Shown piece after piece: positions 1-9,100 of a stretch of 35,277 nucleotides of DNA. The position numbers and the translations under genes were made by a program. The notes beneath the pieces are model-generated. The model made no database searches. It had not been told where the DNA came from and was given only the letters and a program-made list of their open reading frames with translations. The stretch comes from Funiculus sociatus GB2-C1 (GTDB lineage: Bacteria; Cyanobacteriota; Cyanobacteriia; Cyanobacteriales; FACHB-T130): assembly GCF_039962115.1 (NCBI RefSeq), contig NZ_JAMPKJ010000060.1, forward strand, positions 1 through 35,277, given 5' to 3'. Position 1 is the stretch's first letter; every line of letters begins with the position of its first letter.

Positions 1-102
1 GAACAACGCCGAAATCAAAATTCTTCTCCTGTAGATTGGCGATTTACGACCGAAGATGCCCGGATTAAATTGAAGCGGTTATATCCGTCAATTCCTTGTT
101 GA
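1..102 (+). CDS. IS630-type transposase, C-terminal end (partial)
   Basis: Frame 1 reads from the window edge to a TGA at 100-102. The tail contains W-R-F-T-T-E-D-A-R-I-K-L-K-R-L-Y-P, which resembles the C-terminal end of IS630-family DDE transposases (from memory of the family). Only about 33 codons are present, so the catalytic residues lie outside the window. A terminal repeat overlaps the stop codon, as is common for compact IS elements. The matching 5' end of a similar gene is at the right edge of the window. Confidence 0.75.
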   Translation, partial: EQRRNQNSSPVDWRFTTEDARIKLKRLYPSIPC

Positions 103-112
103 CAGACCACTA
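99..112 (+). mobile_element. IS630-type right terminal repeat plus TA target
   Basis: TTGACAGACCAC at 99-110 is the exact reverse complement of GTGGTCTGTCAA at 35168-35179. Both are flanked by TA on the outer side (111-112 and 35166-35167), as expected for IS630-group elements, which insert at TA. This marks the right end of the left-hand IS copy. Confidence 0.75.
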
Positions 113-293
113 GGATAAGGACGTTCGCACACCACGAGTGGATTGCTGTTCATTGTTGATCGCTCATTGGAGGAGCGCATAGACTATAAAACCATGAACC
201 ACGGATTTGTCGTCTTAACTTAGTGCCATTTCACCACTTATAAAGAAACTACAGCGGACTTGCACTGTAGCTCCCCATATTGTCGTTTCTCCT

Positions 294-1304
294 ATGCAGA
301 ACAACCAGCTCGCTGCTGCTTTGTCAGGAAATTTGCAGGTTGTACCCGAAGCGTCTTCTATTGACACTTTGGAAAAGCCTAAAGTCAGTGCCGAACTCCT
401 TACAGAGTTGCATTGCCTTGCTGGTCACCACTATCGCTTGCCGACGTTCGTCATGTTCTATGCAGTTGCAGCTAGTACGGCATTCTTGCTTGCTAAGGCA
501 ATCGCAACCCCCTGGTGTTATGTCGCGTGTCTACCACTGTATCTGCTAGCGGCGGCTTCCCTACATGGAATTAGTCTATTTACTCATGAAGGGGTACATG
601 GCGTACTCTCGAATCACCTACAGTGGAACCGGATCTTGAGCATCCTGTGTGCGTTGCCAGTGCTGCAAAACTTCTCAGCCTACAAAGTCCTGCACCTGAA
701 GCATCATAAGCATCTTGGTATAGAAGGCGACCCAGATCACTACAAGAACTATACCCAATGGAATGGGTTGGTTTTTGCCATGCACTGGGGACGGTTACTG
801 ATTGGCTATCCCGTGTATATCGTTGCAATTCCGATTCTGGGATTTCGACAGGGAAATGCAGTGGAGCGACTTAGGATTGCGATCGAGGTTGTCCTACTTG
901 GACTTATGGTAATCACAGTGCTACTATCGCCTGTTCCCACAGCCTTCCTGATTCATGGCTGGCTGCTCCCGATGCTGTTGATCAACACGATGGTCAACAT
1001 TCGCGGCATGAGTCAACATACTCTGCTTGATCGCGAATCGGATTTGATTCGGGGTACGCGCACCATCGTGACAAATCCCGTCACTCGATTCTTCATGTGT
1101 AACGAGAACTATCACCTGGAACACCACTTGTATCCAGCAGTGCCTTGGTATAACCTCCCGCGTTTGCATCAGGAACTCAAGGAAGAGCTGGTGTCGCAGG
1201 GCGCACCCTACATTCCGTCCTACTTCACCTTCGTGCATGATTTTGTCATCGCCAGTTTTCGTCGGACTACAGTCGGTAGCGTCAAGCTGAAGGCTGAAGT
1301 GTAA
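294..1304 (+). CDS. membrane fatty acid desaturase / hydroxylase family protein
   Basis: A 336-residue protein with the three histidine boxes of the membrane diiron desaturase/hydroxylase superfamily: HEGVH at 98-102, HLKHH at 134-138 and HLEHH at 274-278, the last preceded by N-E-N-Y. Hydrophobic segments lie at about 52-90, 112-125, 160-183 and 195-235, as expected for an integral membrane enzyme. These boxes bind two irons that activate O2 for desaturation or hydroxylation of a lipid-like chain. The substrate cannot be read from the sequence; fatty-acyl, carotenoid or another lipid is possible. The third box is HxxHH rather than the QxxHH of front-end desaturases. It is the first gene of a co-directional group with the HDO, DUF3419 and GNAT genes, 201 bp upstream of the next one. 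The ATG at 294 has only a weak upstream purine stretch. Confidence 0.85.
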   Translation: MQNNQLAAALSGNLQVVPEASSIDTLEKPKVSAELLTELHCLAGHHYRLPTFVMFYAVAASTAFLLAKAIATPWCYVACLPLYLLAAASLHGISLFTHEGVHGVLSNHLQWNRILSILCALPVLQNFSAYKVLHLKHHKHLGIEGDPDHYKNYTQWNGLVFAMHWGRLLIGYPVYIVAIPILGFRQGNAVERLRIAIEVVLLGLMVITVLLSPVPTAFLIHGWLLPMLLINTMVNIRGMSQHTLLDRESDLIRGTRTIVTNPVTRFFMCNENYHLEHHLYPAVPWYNLPRLHQELKEELVSQGAPYIPSYFTFVHDFVIASFRRTTVGSVKLKAEV

Positions 1305-1380
1305 TTGGATGTTTATTTGTCTAGAGCATAAATAAATTTAGGGGCTTCTCGACAATTACTTAAGGTATTTTCATCCTTAC

Positions 1381-1449
1381 TCGCTACGCTGCTAGCGCAC
1401 GCAAAGCGATAGCGGTAGCTACGTAGGGATCGTCTGCTATCGCTATCGC
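1381..1449. repeat. intergenic imperfect inverted repeat
   Basis: GCGATAGCGGTAGC (1406-1419) pairs with GCTATCGCTATCGC (1436-1449) with one mismatch, in a tract rich in GCTA/TAGC words starting at 1381. It lies between the desaturase and the HDO. It resembles the short palindromic repeats scattered in cyanobacterial genomes. There is no U-tract after it, so a simple terminator is unlikely, but the hairpin could affect read-through or mRNA stability. Confidence 0.5.
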
Positions 1450-1505
1450 TAACATCCTTCATACTTTTTGGTCACCACCGGTATCCGTTGAGAATGGAGC
1501 CACCT

Positions 1506-2240
1506 ATGCAAGCACTAGAAGAGAAATCCGTTATAACGACAAAAATTTCAACCACTCCTGAACTGACTTGGGAAGACTTGGCTACAATGCCGACATTGGA
1601 AGCCGCCGTGTTGCGGGTAGCAGAAGTTTACGATTTCCATCACCATCCTTACCTGATTTGGATGCAAACCGATTCCACATCCCGCGAAGCCTTTCGTCAG
1701 AGCCAACTGCCATTTCGATTTGCGGTGGAGTCGTTTTCGCAGGCACTCGCGGCAGTGCTGGCGCGGATACCACTGCTGGAGGCACGGCTACCGTTGGCAG
1801 AAAATGTAGCAGAGGAACATGGACATGGCAATCGCCTGCGTTCCCATAAGTATACATTTGGTCAATATCTGCAATCGTTGGGTGCAACCGCCGCAGAACT
1901 GGAAACGCCCTGTATCACCCCGGTTCTAGCCTTTAACCAATCGATTCTGACCTACTGTCTATCCCAACCTGGAGAAGCAGGAGCAGCCTTGTTAGGTATC
2001 ATTGAGTATCTTTATGTGGACATCAGTGCGGCGATCGCTCGTACCGTAAATCATCGGGGCTGGGTGGCTCCCGGTAGCCAATCTCACTACGCCGTGCATG
2101 AAAAACTCGATACCGAACACGCTAGAGATTTGCTGATGCTAGCAGCACCTACCTGGAATGAGTCGCGTTCCCGTACCCAGGTTGTGCAAGGACTCGTTCT
2201 CGGCGCACACTATTTTTGGAGCCTGTACCGTGATTTGTAG
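1506..2240 (+). CDS. heme-oxygenase-like diiron oxidase (iron-containing redox enzyme family)
   Basis: A 244-residue, mostly helical protein with a full set of candidate diiron ligands for the HDO superfamily: E75, E104, H114, E167 (with D172), H198, D202 and H205. The spacing E104-H114 and H198-x3-D202-x2-H205 matches, as I recall it, the ligand pattern of N-oxygenases such as SznF; UndA and BesC belong to the same superfamily. Members cut or oxidise amino acids and fatty acids using O2. The start was set at ATG 1506 because GGAG lies 6 nt upstream; in-frame starts at 1488 and 1494 are less well placed. The stop overlaps the next gene by 11 bp, indicating translational coupling to the DUF3419 gene. 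The chemistry (N-oxygenation, C-C cleavage or decarboxylation) cannot be decided from sequence alone. Confidence 0.8.
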   Translation: MQALEEKSVITTKISTTPELTWEDLATMPTLEAAVLRVAEVYDFHHHPYLIWMQTDSTSREAFRQSQLPFRFAVESFSQALAAVLARIPLLEARLPLAENVAEEHGHGNRLRSHKYTFGQYLQSLGATAAELETPCITPVLAFNQSILTYCLSQPGEAGAALLGIIEYLYVDISAAIARTVNHRGWVAPGSQSHYAVHEKLDTEHARDLLMLAAPTWNESRSRTQVVQGLVLGAHYFWSLYRDL

Positions 2241-3330
2241 CCCCTTGTCTGAGATTGCCTTTTCCCAGGCACGGGAAGACCCCAGGATTGAGTTACGGGT
2301 CATCGAGCAGTTAAAGGAGCGACAGGGACATCCGTTGCGAGTCTTGCTGGTTGCCTCTGGGGGTTGTACGGCTCTGAGTTTGCTCGCTAGTCCAGCCGTG
2401 GCGCAGATTGAAGCGGTTGACCTGAACCTCGCCCAACTTCATTTAGTTGAGTTGCGACGACAAGCCTTGTTGCACTTGCCCCTAGATGAACAACTACGAC
2501 TTATAGGAGCAGAGCTGAAGGCGAGTGAGACGGAGCGACTGAGGCTCTACGAACGAGTGCGCCTGCAACTTCCAGACACAACACAGGCATTTTGGGACGC
2601 ACGGCAAGACCAGATCGCTTTTGGTGTGAATCGCGTGGGTCGCTTTGAGCAGCTGTTTCGGGAACTCTCCAGCTATTTTGCCACTTTTGGGTTAGACCCA
2701 CTTCGCTCTCCTATAACTGCCCTCCAGCATCCCCGATGGCGAGATAGTTTTGAGACGGTATTCGAGCGCAGCAAACTGGCAGGAACATTTGGGGAAGCAG
2801 CCGTGAACTATTCGATGGATCGTAGTTTTGGGGAGCATTTCGCCGATGTATTTGCGATCGCCTTACAGCAATTTGTTCCTACTGAAAATTACTTTGTAAC
2901 TCAGGTATGGGGCGATTGCTATACCAGTGGAATGGATGGCGTGCCTATCTATCTGCAACAACCTGCCCAAACGTCCATTCACGCCTTGGGTACTGATCGA
3001 CTGAGGCTACACCACGGTGCCTTTGCCGAGAAAATGCAGCAATTAGCAGAGTTTAGTAAGTTTGACCTGATCCAGTTTTCTAATATCTCCGACTGGATGC
3101 CTTTGTCTGATCTGCATACCATGCTAACGAGTGCAGTACACAGCTTGAAGCCGGGTGGTGCATTGATTGGACGACGACTTAATGGCGATCATCATCTGGC
3201 GTCGGTCATGGCTGACCATCTTCTGGTCGATGACTCACTCAGTACCCAATTGCTGGGATCTGATCGCTCCTTTTTCTACCGGGAAGTTGTAGTTGGGTTT
3301 CGCCATGAAATTTCATCGGCTCTCGCCTGA
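2230..3330 (+). CDS. DUF3419 / BtaA-like S-adenosylmethionine-dependent 3-amino-3-carboxypropyl transferase-like protein
   Basis: About 366 residues from a GTG at 2230 that overlaps the end of the HDO gene by 11 bp; an in-frame ATG at 2158 would give an unnatural 24-residue extension inside the upstream gene. A Rossmann-type SAM-binding region is visible near the N-terminus (V-L-L-V-A-S-G-G-C-T-A-L-S-L-L followed by A-V-D-L-N). Further on come I-A-F-G-V-N-R-V-G-R-F-E, F-G-E-H-F-A-D-V-F, F-S-N-I-S-D-W-M and a final G-R-R segment. The overall layout resembles DUF3419 proteins, whose known member BtaA moves the aminocarboxypropyl group of SAM to diacylglycerol in betaine-lipid synthesis. No BtaB methyltransferase is next to it, so betaine-lipid synthesis is not implied. 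Coupling to an HDO and a GNAT suggests a different product. Confidence 0.75.
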   Translation: MICSPLSEIAFSQAREDPRIELRVIEQLKERQGHPLRVLLVASGGCTALSLLASPAVAQIEAVDLNLAQLHLVELRRQALLHLPLDEQLRLIGAELKASETERLRLYERVRLQLPDTTQAFWDARQDQIAFGVNRVGRFEQLFRELSSYFATFGLDPLRSPITALQHPRWRDSFETVFERSKLAGTFGEAAVNYSMDRSFGEHFADVFAIALQQFVPTENYFVTQVWGDCYTSGMDGVPIYLQQPAQTSIHALGTDRLRLHHGAFAEKMQQLAEFSKFDLIQFSNISDWMPLSDLHTMLTSAVHSLKPGGALIGRRLNGDHHLASVMADHLLVDDSLSTQLLGSDRSFFYREVVVGFRHEISSALA

Positions 3331-4141
3331 AGAACGCCTGCATTTTCAGCCTGGAATTGTGGCGATCGAGCAAGCCGCTACTTATCCCCTCGGTAATGAT
3401 TTTTTCCAGTTAGATCATGGGAGCGATTACTTTGCTTTTTTTGATCGCCTCGGTGAAGTGAACTACTACGTGGTTCTAGATGGCGATAGCGCAGATCGCG
3501 TTGCAGCAGTCGGAGCAGGTGTGCTGCGCCAGATTCCTTACTATCAGGGTGAGGTCGTTCGTCCTGCTTGGTATCTGTGCGATTTGAAAGTTCATCCCGA
3601 TTACCAGCACCAACATCTATCCCTGCGACTCTTGCGCTATGCCCTCGATTCGGACATTCTCCGTTGCGATCGAGGCTACACCATCTCCATGAATCCAGGC
3701 GTTAGCCAAGCCTCCTTGCAGGAGAATCGCAGCCCCAACCGCCTAGTCCGCATTTTAGAACGGTTCGCTCCAATAAAGTTTCGTTGCACAACCACGTTAG
3801 GAATATACAGCCTAAATGGAGAAGATATGCACGTTCTGACACCTCTGCTCGTTGAACATCGAGGCACAATTTCTTATCTGTCACTTCAGGGAGTGAAAGA
3901 CTTGAGACTTCAGAGTACTAAGCAAATCTTGCCACTGCTGCATATCCAGTGGGGAGCTACGGCGAACAAGGGCATTTCAGAGCCGTTACCGGGATATGTG
4001 CATATGTTTTGTGTGCCAGAGAATGACGATTTGGCATTGGCACTTGCCTCTCGAAGTATCTATCCGACGGCAAGCGCCAGTGTAGTTAGTCACGGCATGG
4101 ATGAGAGCGATTGGCGCTTTATCCTAACCAGTGATATATAA
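3305..4141 (+). CDS. GNAT-fold acyltransferase
   Basis: A 278-residue protein beginning MKFHRLSPEE, with the start 26 bp inside the DUF3419 gene. L-K-V-H-P-D-Y-Q-H-Q-H-L-S-L-R-L-L at about residues 93-109 fits GNAT motif A, the acyl-CoA pyrophosphate loop, although the usual glycines are replaced by H/Q/L. N-terminal strands and an extra C-terminal half of about 120 residues make it longer than a minimal GNAT. It could acylate the amino group introduced by the DUF3419 enzyme or act on the final product; the donor (acetyl, longer acyl or another) is not evident. It is the last gene of the cluster. No clear rho-independent terminator follows directly. Confidence 0.65.
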   Translation: MKFHRLSPEERLHFQPGIVAIEQAATYPLGNDFFQLDHGSDYFAFFDRLGEVNYYVVLDGDSADRVAAVGAGVLRQIPYYQGEVVRPAWYLCDLKVHPDYQHQHLSLRLLRYALDSDILRCDRGYTISMNPGVSQASLQENRSPNRLVRILERFAPIKFRCTTTLGIYSLNGEDMHVLTPLLVEHRGTISYLSLQGVKDLRLQSTKQILPLLHIQWGATANKGISEPLPGYVHMFCVPENDDLALALASRSIYPTASASVVSHGMDESDWRFILTSDI

Positions 4142-5057
4142 ACTACCGTATGACAAGTATTATGACCACTTTTAGGGAAGACCAGTCCTATTCCTCTCTC
4201 GCGTTCCTGGCTCATTAACGGTCACGAATGCTGCCATGTACGATGCGACAGGCGTGACAGCCTCACACGACAGGATAACGCGACAGTCCGACAAGTCGTA
4301 TGACAGATCCACATGACAAGCTAGAACGAGAAAATACTAAAGCATTTGTTGAGGGTTGATAAATACCTTGGTGTTGTCAATATTCACTTTTAAGGGAGTA
4401 AGAGGAGACAGTAGTGATGAATATTTTTTTCCAACTGATTGATTGAACTGATTATGCGATCGCTTACAGATTCATTGGTGGAAGAAATCAATGCTGCGCT
4501 AACAGTAGCTATCGATAATTTTTTCATCATAGTTGAGATAAGCATTTTTACGATTTCTCCAAAAAGGTGAATATTGATACTAAGGATGCTCAGAAGTACG
4601 CTTCGTTATAAATTTTTGATTAGCATAAACTACCCATTAATATCTATAAAACTTATTTATGGCGGTAATTTTGCACTTATCTAAGTGCTTAGGCTCTTTC
4701 CAGAAATTTAACCTGTGGAATGTGCGATCGCTTGGGTTTAGACTAATAATCTTGACATTCGCATAATTCTAATTTGTCAATACCTATCTTGCAAAGTTCA
4801 TAGAGCTTCAACACAACTTTTTCGGTTCATGACGGATAGAAGCCCCTAACCATAAGCCTTTGAGCTAAACCAAAGCTCTTAGTAACGATATGTTATCTAT
4901 CTTTAGACATATTCTTTCGATGAAGATTACTTGAAAACACTGACATCACGGATCGGAATATGCCAGATTGGGTTCAGAGTTAAGTTCTATCGCAGCAGAA
5001 CATAACTGGACATTGGACAATCTGCCCAGTGTTTTTAATAATTAGTTTGGGGAAAAC
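4142..5057. other. gene-poor intergenic region
   Basis: About 0.9 kb with no convincing gene. It holds the YGACA repeat tract (4246-4318), A/T-rich stretches, two HIP1-type GCGATCG sites and a possible 38-codon ORF from ATG 4454 without a good ribosome binding site. The last 150 bp should carry the promoter of the SH3 protein gene, although I cannot point to firm -35/-10 boxes. Confidence 0.5.
4246..4318. repeat. cluster of seven YGACA motifs
   Basis: CGACA or TGACA occurs at 4246, 4255, 4268, 4281, 4289, 4301 and 4314, all in the same orientation, with steps of 9, 13, 13, 8, 12 and 13 bp. Another TGACAAG occurs at 4151. The tract sits just after the biosynthetic cluster and could be a protein-binding array or a decayed short tandem repeat. 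Confidence 0.5.
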
Positions 5058-5441
5058 ATGAGAATAGTTAAAAGTGTTTTAGTCAAGATTCAAGTAGTTG
5101 CCTTCACTGGGCTTGTAGCTACTTTGATGCTGCCAGCAGCACCGGCTTCTGCACAGTCAAAAATTCCTCAAAGTGAAATGTCTTATTGCGCTGCAAAGCT
5201 GACTGGTCAAACACCAGGGTCGCGGATTAATTTGCGTTCCGGCCCTGGCACAAATTATCAGCAGAAAGGCTATGGACTTGTAGGTGATAGCGTTCATATA
5301 TTAAAGGCGGGTAATACTCCTCAAGATTTAGCATTCGCCAAGGATCGCCAAGGTGCGACATGGTACAAGGTTGGTTTTCCTAAAAGTGGCGCTCGTGGCT
5401 GGGTTCGCCAAGACTTCATGACTCCTGAATGCTTTGGCTAA
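5058..5441 (+). CDS. secreted bacterial SH3-domain protein
   Basis: A 127-residue protein with an N-terminal signal peptide: R-I-V-K, a hydrophobic core at about 10-27, then P-A-S-A before Q-S, giving likely cleavage after the A of ASA near residue 33. The mature part holds one SH3_3-type domain with L-R-S-G-P-G-T-N-Y at about 59-67, then W-Y-K-V-G-F and G-W-V-R near the end. Such domains bind peptidoglycan or peptide ligands in the periplasm. It carries no enzymatic domain. GGGGAAAAC precedes the ATG and a strong terminator follows, so it is probably a single-gene unit. Confidence 0.8.
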   Translation: MRIVKSVLVKIQVVAFTGLVATLMLPAAPASAQSKIPQSEMSYCAAKLTGQTPGSRINLRSGPGTNYQQKGYGLVGDSVHILKAGNTPQDLAFAKDRQGATWYKVGFPKSGARGWVRQDFMTPECFG

Positions 5442-5493
5442 CATGAAACCATTCTGCCTTCCACGAATTGGGAAAGCCTTGGAGACATAAAAT

Positions 5494-5529
5494 AAAAAGC
5501 CCCTGTTGCTTCCGAGCAGGGGCTTTTTT
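5494..5529 (+). terminator. rho-independent terminator after SH3 gene (copy 1 of a repeated terminator)
   Basis: AAAAAGCCCCTG (5494-5505) pairs with CAGGGGCTTTTTT (5517-5529), giving a stem of about 12 bp with an 11-nt loop and a T-run. The stem plus the downstream TTGGCTATTGGCTGA and HIP1 site recur in similar form after 34558, and in looser form after 17545. Confidence 0.9.
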
Positions 5530-5537
5530 ATTGGCTA

Positions 5538-5900
5538 TTGGCTGAAGGGGCGATCGCACTTGTGGAAGATTGGCTTGTCGTCAGAGGCTTGTCACTGGGG
5601 CCGCTGCTGTGTCCCATCCGAAAAGGCGGACGGGTGGAACTGCGGCGGATGACTCCCCAGGCTGTGTTATTGATTGTGCAAAAACGCGCTACTGAGGCTG
5701 GGGTAGCGGCGTTCTCGCCCCACGATTTTAGGAGAACATTTTGTTCAGACCTCCTCGATGCTGGCACTGATATTGTCACGGTGCAGAAACTCGCGGGACA
5801 CGCATCACCAGTGACGACGGCGAAGTATGACCGACGGGGGGAAGAGACGAAGCGAAAAGCTGTGGAGCGGTTGGAGATTCCTTATACTCGGCGGGGGTGA
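5538..5900 (+). pseudogene. tyrosine recombinase remnant (C-terminal catalytic part)
   Basis: About 120 residues carrying the second half of a tyrosine-recombinase catalytic domain: H-D-F-R-R (HxxR) at about 62-66, L-A-G-H-A-S at about 85-90 with the H of the H/W box, and the nucleophile Tyr in A-K-Y-D-R. The N-terminal DNA-binding domain and the first catalytic Arg are absent. The frame opens directly out of the preceding terminator (in-frame stop at 5493, then TTG at 5538) and has no ribosome binding site, so it is most likely a truncated, non-expressed fragment. It lies at the 3' edge of the restriction-modification island, as expected for a relic of island integration. Confidence 0.75.
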
Positions 5901-6109
5901 GGGTGCGATCGCTTTCAATCCCAGGCAATCCTCTAGAACTGCCGAATAGCGATCGCTCCTTTCGCATTCCCACGCAGCGATTAACGCAGCTCTACCAAAA
6001 ATCCCTATTTCTTCTGGGGTGGGGACGTTCTCAATTCGAGTAGCTTGGAAACAGGGCTTTTTTTTTTGCGCCTGTCTACTTCGTGGTTCAATAGGTGCGA
6101 TCGCTTCTC

Positions 6110-9100
6110 TCAAGCAGCTGTATTGTAAATACTGCGTCCTGCCCCTGAGTAAGACTCGTAGACGTGTTGATAGACTTCTTCGCACTTGCGCTGATATACC
6201 TCAGCTGGATAGCTTTCGGGCAGTTGGTCTAAAATCTCTTCAATTGCAACTTTGACTGCTGCCTTTGATTGCTGTCTTCTGCGCCAATCTAACACCAGTT
6301 TTTCCTGCTTGAGGGTTTCTAACAGTTCCTTTGCCACCCTCTTAACTTTCAGCTTATCCTTCTGGGTTAAGGTGATGTCGGGTTTCGTCAGCAGGTCAAC
6401 AATTGCCAGTTCTTCTTCTTCCAGATTCTCGGATATTGCCCGTTTATCCTCAACCTTGAGTTCTTGGGCAAACTCCACCAACTCGGTAAAGAATGCCTCG
6501 ACGTTGCGAGAACCAGCATTGTATTCATCAATCATCTGCTGGAACTTGTCCAAGTAATTCATCCGGCTTTTGTTGAGACGTACCATCTGGGTTAGCCGGA
6601 CGCTAATTGTCCCTTTTAGCTTCTCGGCTTCAGTGTTTTTGTAGCCAGACTCAAACTGGGCTTTGAGTGCATCAAAGTCAATTTGGCTGAGGTCAATGAG
6701 TTGGTTAGATTGTGGAATGACATAATTTAAGGTGCCGATGGACTCGTCGAGAATTTCCTCAACGGCGGCTTTGACTTCGGAAATGTCCACCGGGGAAGCT
6801 AGGTTTTTGATTTTCTTGGTAATTTGACCCAAGGTATACAAAGTTGGATTGAACTCGCCTGCTGCTGGGTCTGGGAGAATCGCTTTGTAGAGTTTAGTGA
6901 CGTTCTGAGTTAATGCCAGATACCGCTGCTTGGAATCGTCGTTTACTAGGATGGCTTCGACTGCATCATCCCACACCTTGGTACGGGCAAAGGCTTGGGT
7001 AGTGGTTTGGATTTCGTCGAAATTGATGCCGCGTTCGGTACAAAATTGTAGAGTTTGTGCGATCGCCTTTCTCAATTCATCCACCAAAGCTTGTTTGGAT
7101 TGTACCGGGGTATCGCCTTCTTCTACGCCGCCACCGGAAGCAGAACCGTAAATCGCCAGTGCTTTTTGCAAGTCGCGGAACACGCCGATATAGTCAACTA
7201 TCAGCCCGTTTACCTTTTCCTCAAATACCCGATTTGCCCTGGCGATGGTTTGCATCAGGGTGTGGTTCCGCATCGGTTTGTCGAGGTAGATGGTAGAACA
7301 ACTGGGAGCATCAAAGCCTGTCATCCACATCGCGCAGACAAAGACGATTCGCAGAGGGTTTCTCGCATCTTTGAATTTTACGTCTAATCCCGGTTTCTCT
7401 TTGGCGAGACGTTGGCGGTGGGGTTTAATCGTTAAGCCTTTTTCGTTAAACCTTTCTTCCTCATTCTGGGAGGAGGACATCACTACCGCCATGTCGGTTT
7501 CTTGGATGTACTGAATCCTCGCTCTTAGCTGTTCTCGTTCACTCTCGCTGACAGTGGTGAGTTGGTTCTGTAATTGGGTTAATTGCTGCTGCCAATAGTG
7601 CTGGACTTTATCGTACATTTTGACAGCGGTGAAGCGGTCAATGGAGACAACCATTCCTTTGCCCTGGTATCCCCGCCCCAAAAAGTGAGTGACAATATCT
7701 TTGGCGATTTCGTCTAGGCGTTCGTCTCGCGTTATCAGGTGATATTCCCGCGAAAACTCTCGTTCCAGTTTATTCTCTTGTGCCTCCTCTAAGTCTGCTG
7801 ATTCTATAGCAGCGGCAATTTCTTCGTTTATTTCGCTATTGGTGAGTTCGAGTTGGGGAATGCGGTTTTCATAGAACAGGGGAACGGTGGCATTGTCTTC
7901 GACGGATTGGCGGAAGTTGTAGATGCTAATATAGTCGCCAAACTCGCGCCGGGTGGCTTCTTCTCCCACGAGTAGCGGTGTGCCAGTAAAGCCAATAAAA
8001 CCTGCGTTGGGTAATGCGGTTCGCATATTTCCAGCGAAGGTATCGTATTGAGAACGGTGGGCTTCGTCGGCAATCACAATCACATCATCTCTATCAGAGA
8101 GTTTGGGGTATCGTTCGCCTTTTTTAGTACCGAATTTCTGAATTAAAGTGAATACATAACGATGGTCTTCTGTTAGGAGTTGTTTGAGGTGTGCGCCACT
8201 GTTCGCCCTGACTTCTTTTTCGCTTTCGGTGACAGCACCTGTTTTAGCAAAGTTTTTGTAGATTTGGTCGTCTAAATCTTCTCTGTCTGTGATAATTAGG
8301 AACGTCCAATTTCCCTGAACTCTGCGGTGAACTTTCTGGGAAAAGAACTGCATTGAGAAGCTTTTACCGCTGCCTTGGGTGTGCCAGAATACTCCAAGTT
8401 TTCCTTTATTTTCTCGGATGTTTTCCACGGCTTCTAGGCAGCTATTGACACCGAGGTACTGGTGATTTTTGGCTACGAGTTTGATTAAGCCGCCTTGTTC
8501 CTCGCTAAATAAAGTGAAGTTTTCGACAATATCTAAGACTTTAGTTTTGTCGCAGGTGCCGCGAATCATCGTGTCGAGGGAGATAATTCCTTCTTCACCT
8601 TCGCTGTTTATTTTCTTCCAGTCTGAAAAATACTCCCAAGTGGCAGTGAGGCTACCGATTTTGCTAATACTACCGTTGGAAAGGATGACGATGCCGTTGT
8701 ACCAGAACAGTTGGGGGATTTCTTTTCTGTAGTCGCAGAAGTTATCTTGATAGGCGCGTTCGACTCGTTCGCCAGAGGCTTTGAGTTCTATAAAGATGAG
8801 GGGAATGCCGTTAATAAAGCCGAGTAAATCAGGGCGTTTGGGAGACAATTCCCCCGCAATCCAGAATTGTGAGGCGAGGAAGAAGTCGTTTTCGGTGGGG
8901 TTTTTCCAGTCGATGACGGTGACGTTTTCGGTGACTTCTTCGCCGTCGTTGTTGCGGTAGGTGACTTTAACTCTATCTTTGAGGCAATCGTAAATTTCCC
9001 GGTTGGCGCTGGCGAGGGTAAGGGCGCTTCTGTCGCGAACCAGTTCCTCGATGGCGAGGGTGATGGCTTGTTTTGGAAGGTGAGGGTTGAGTTTTTCTAG

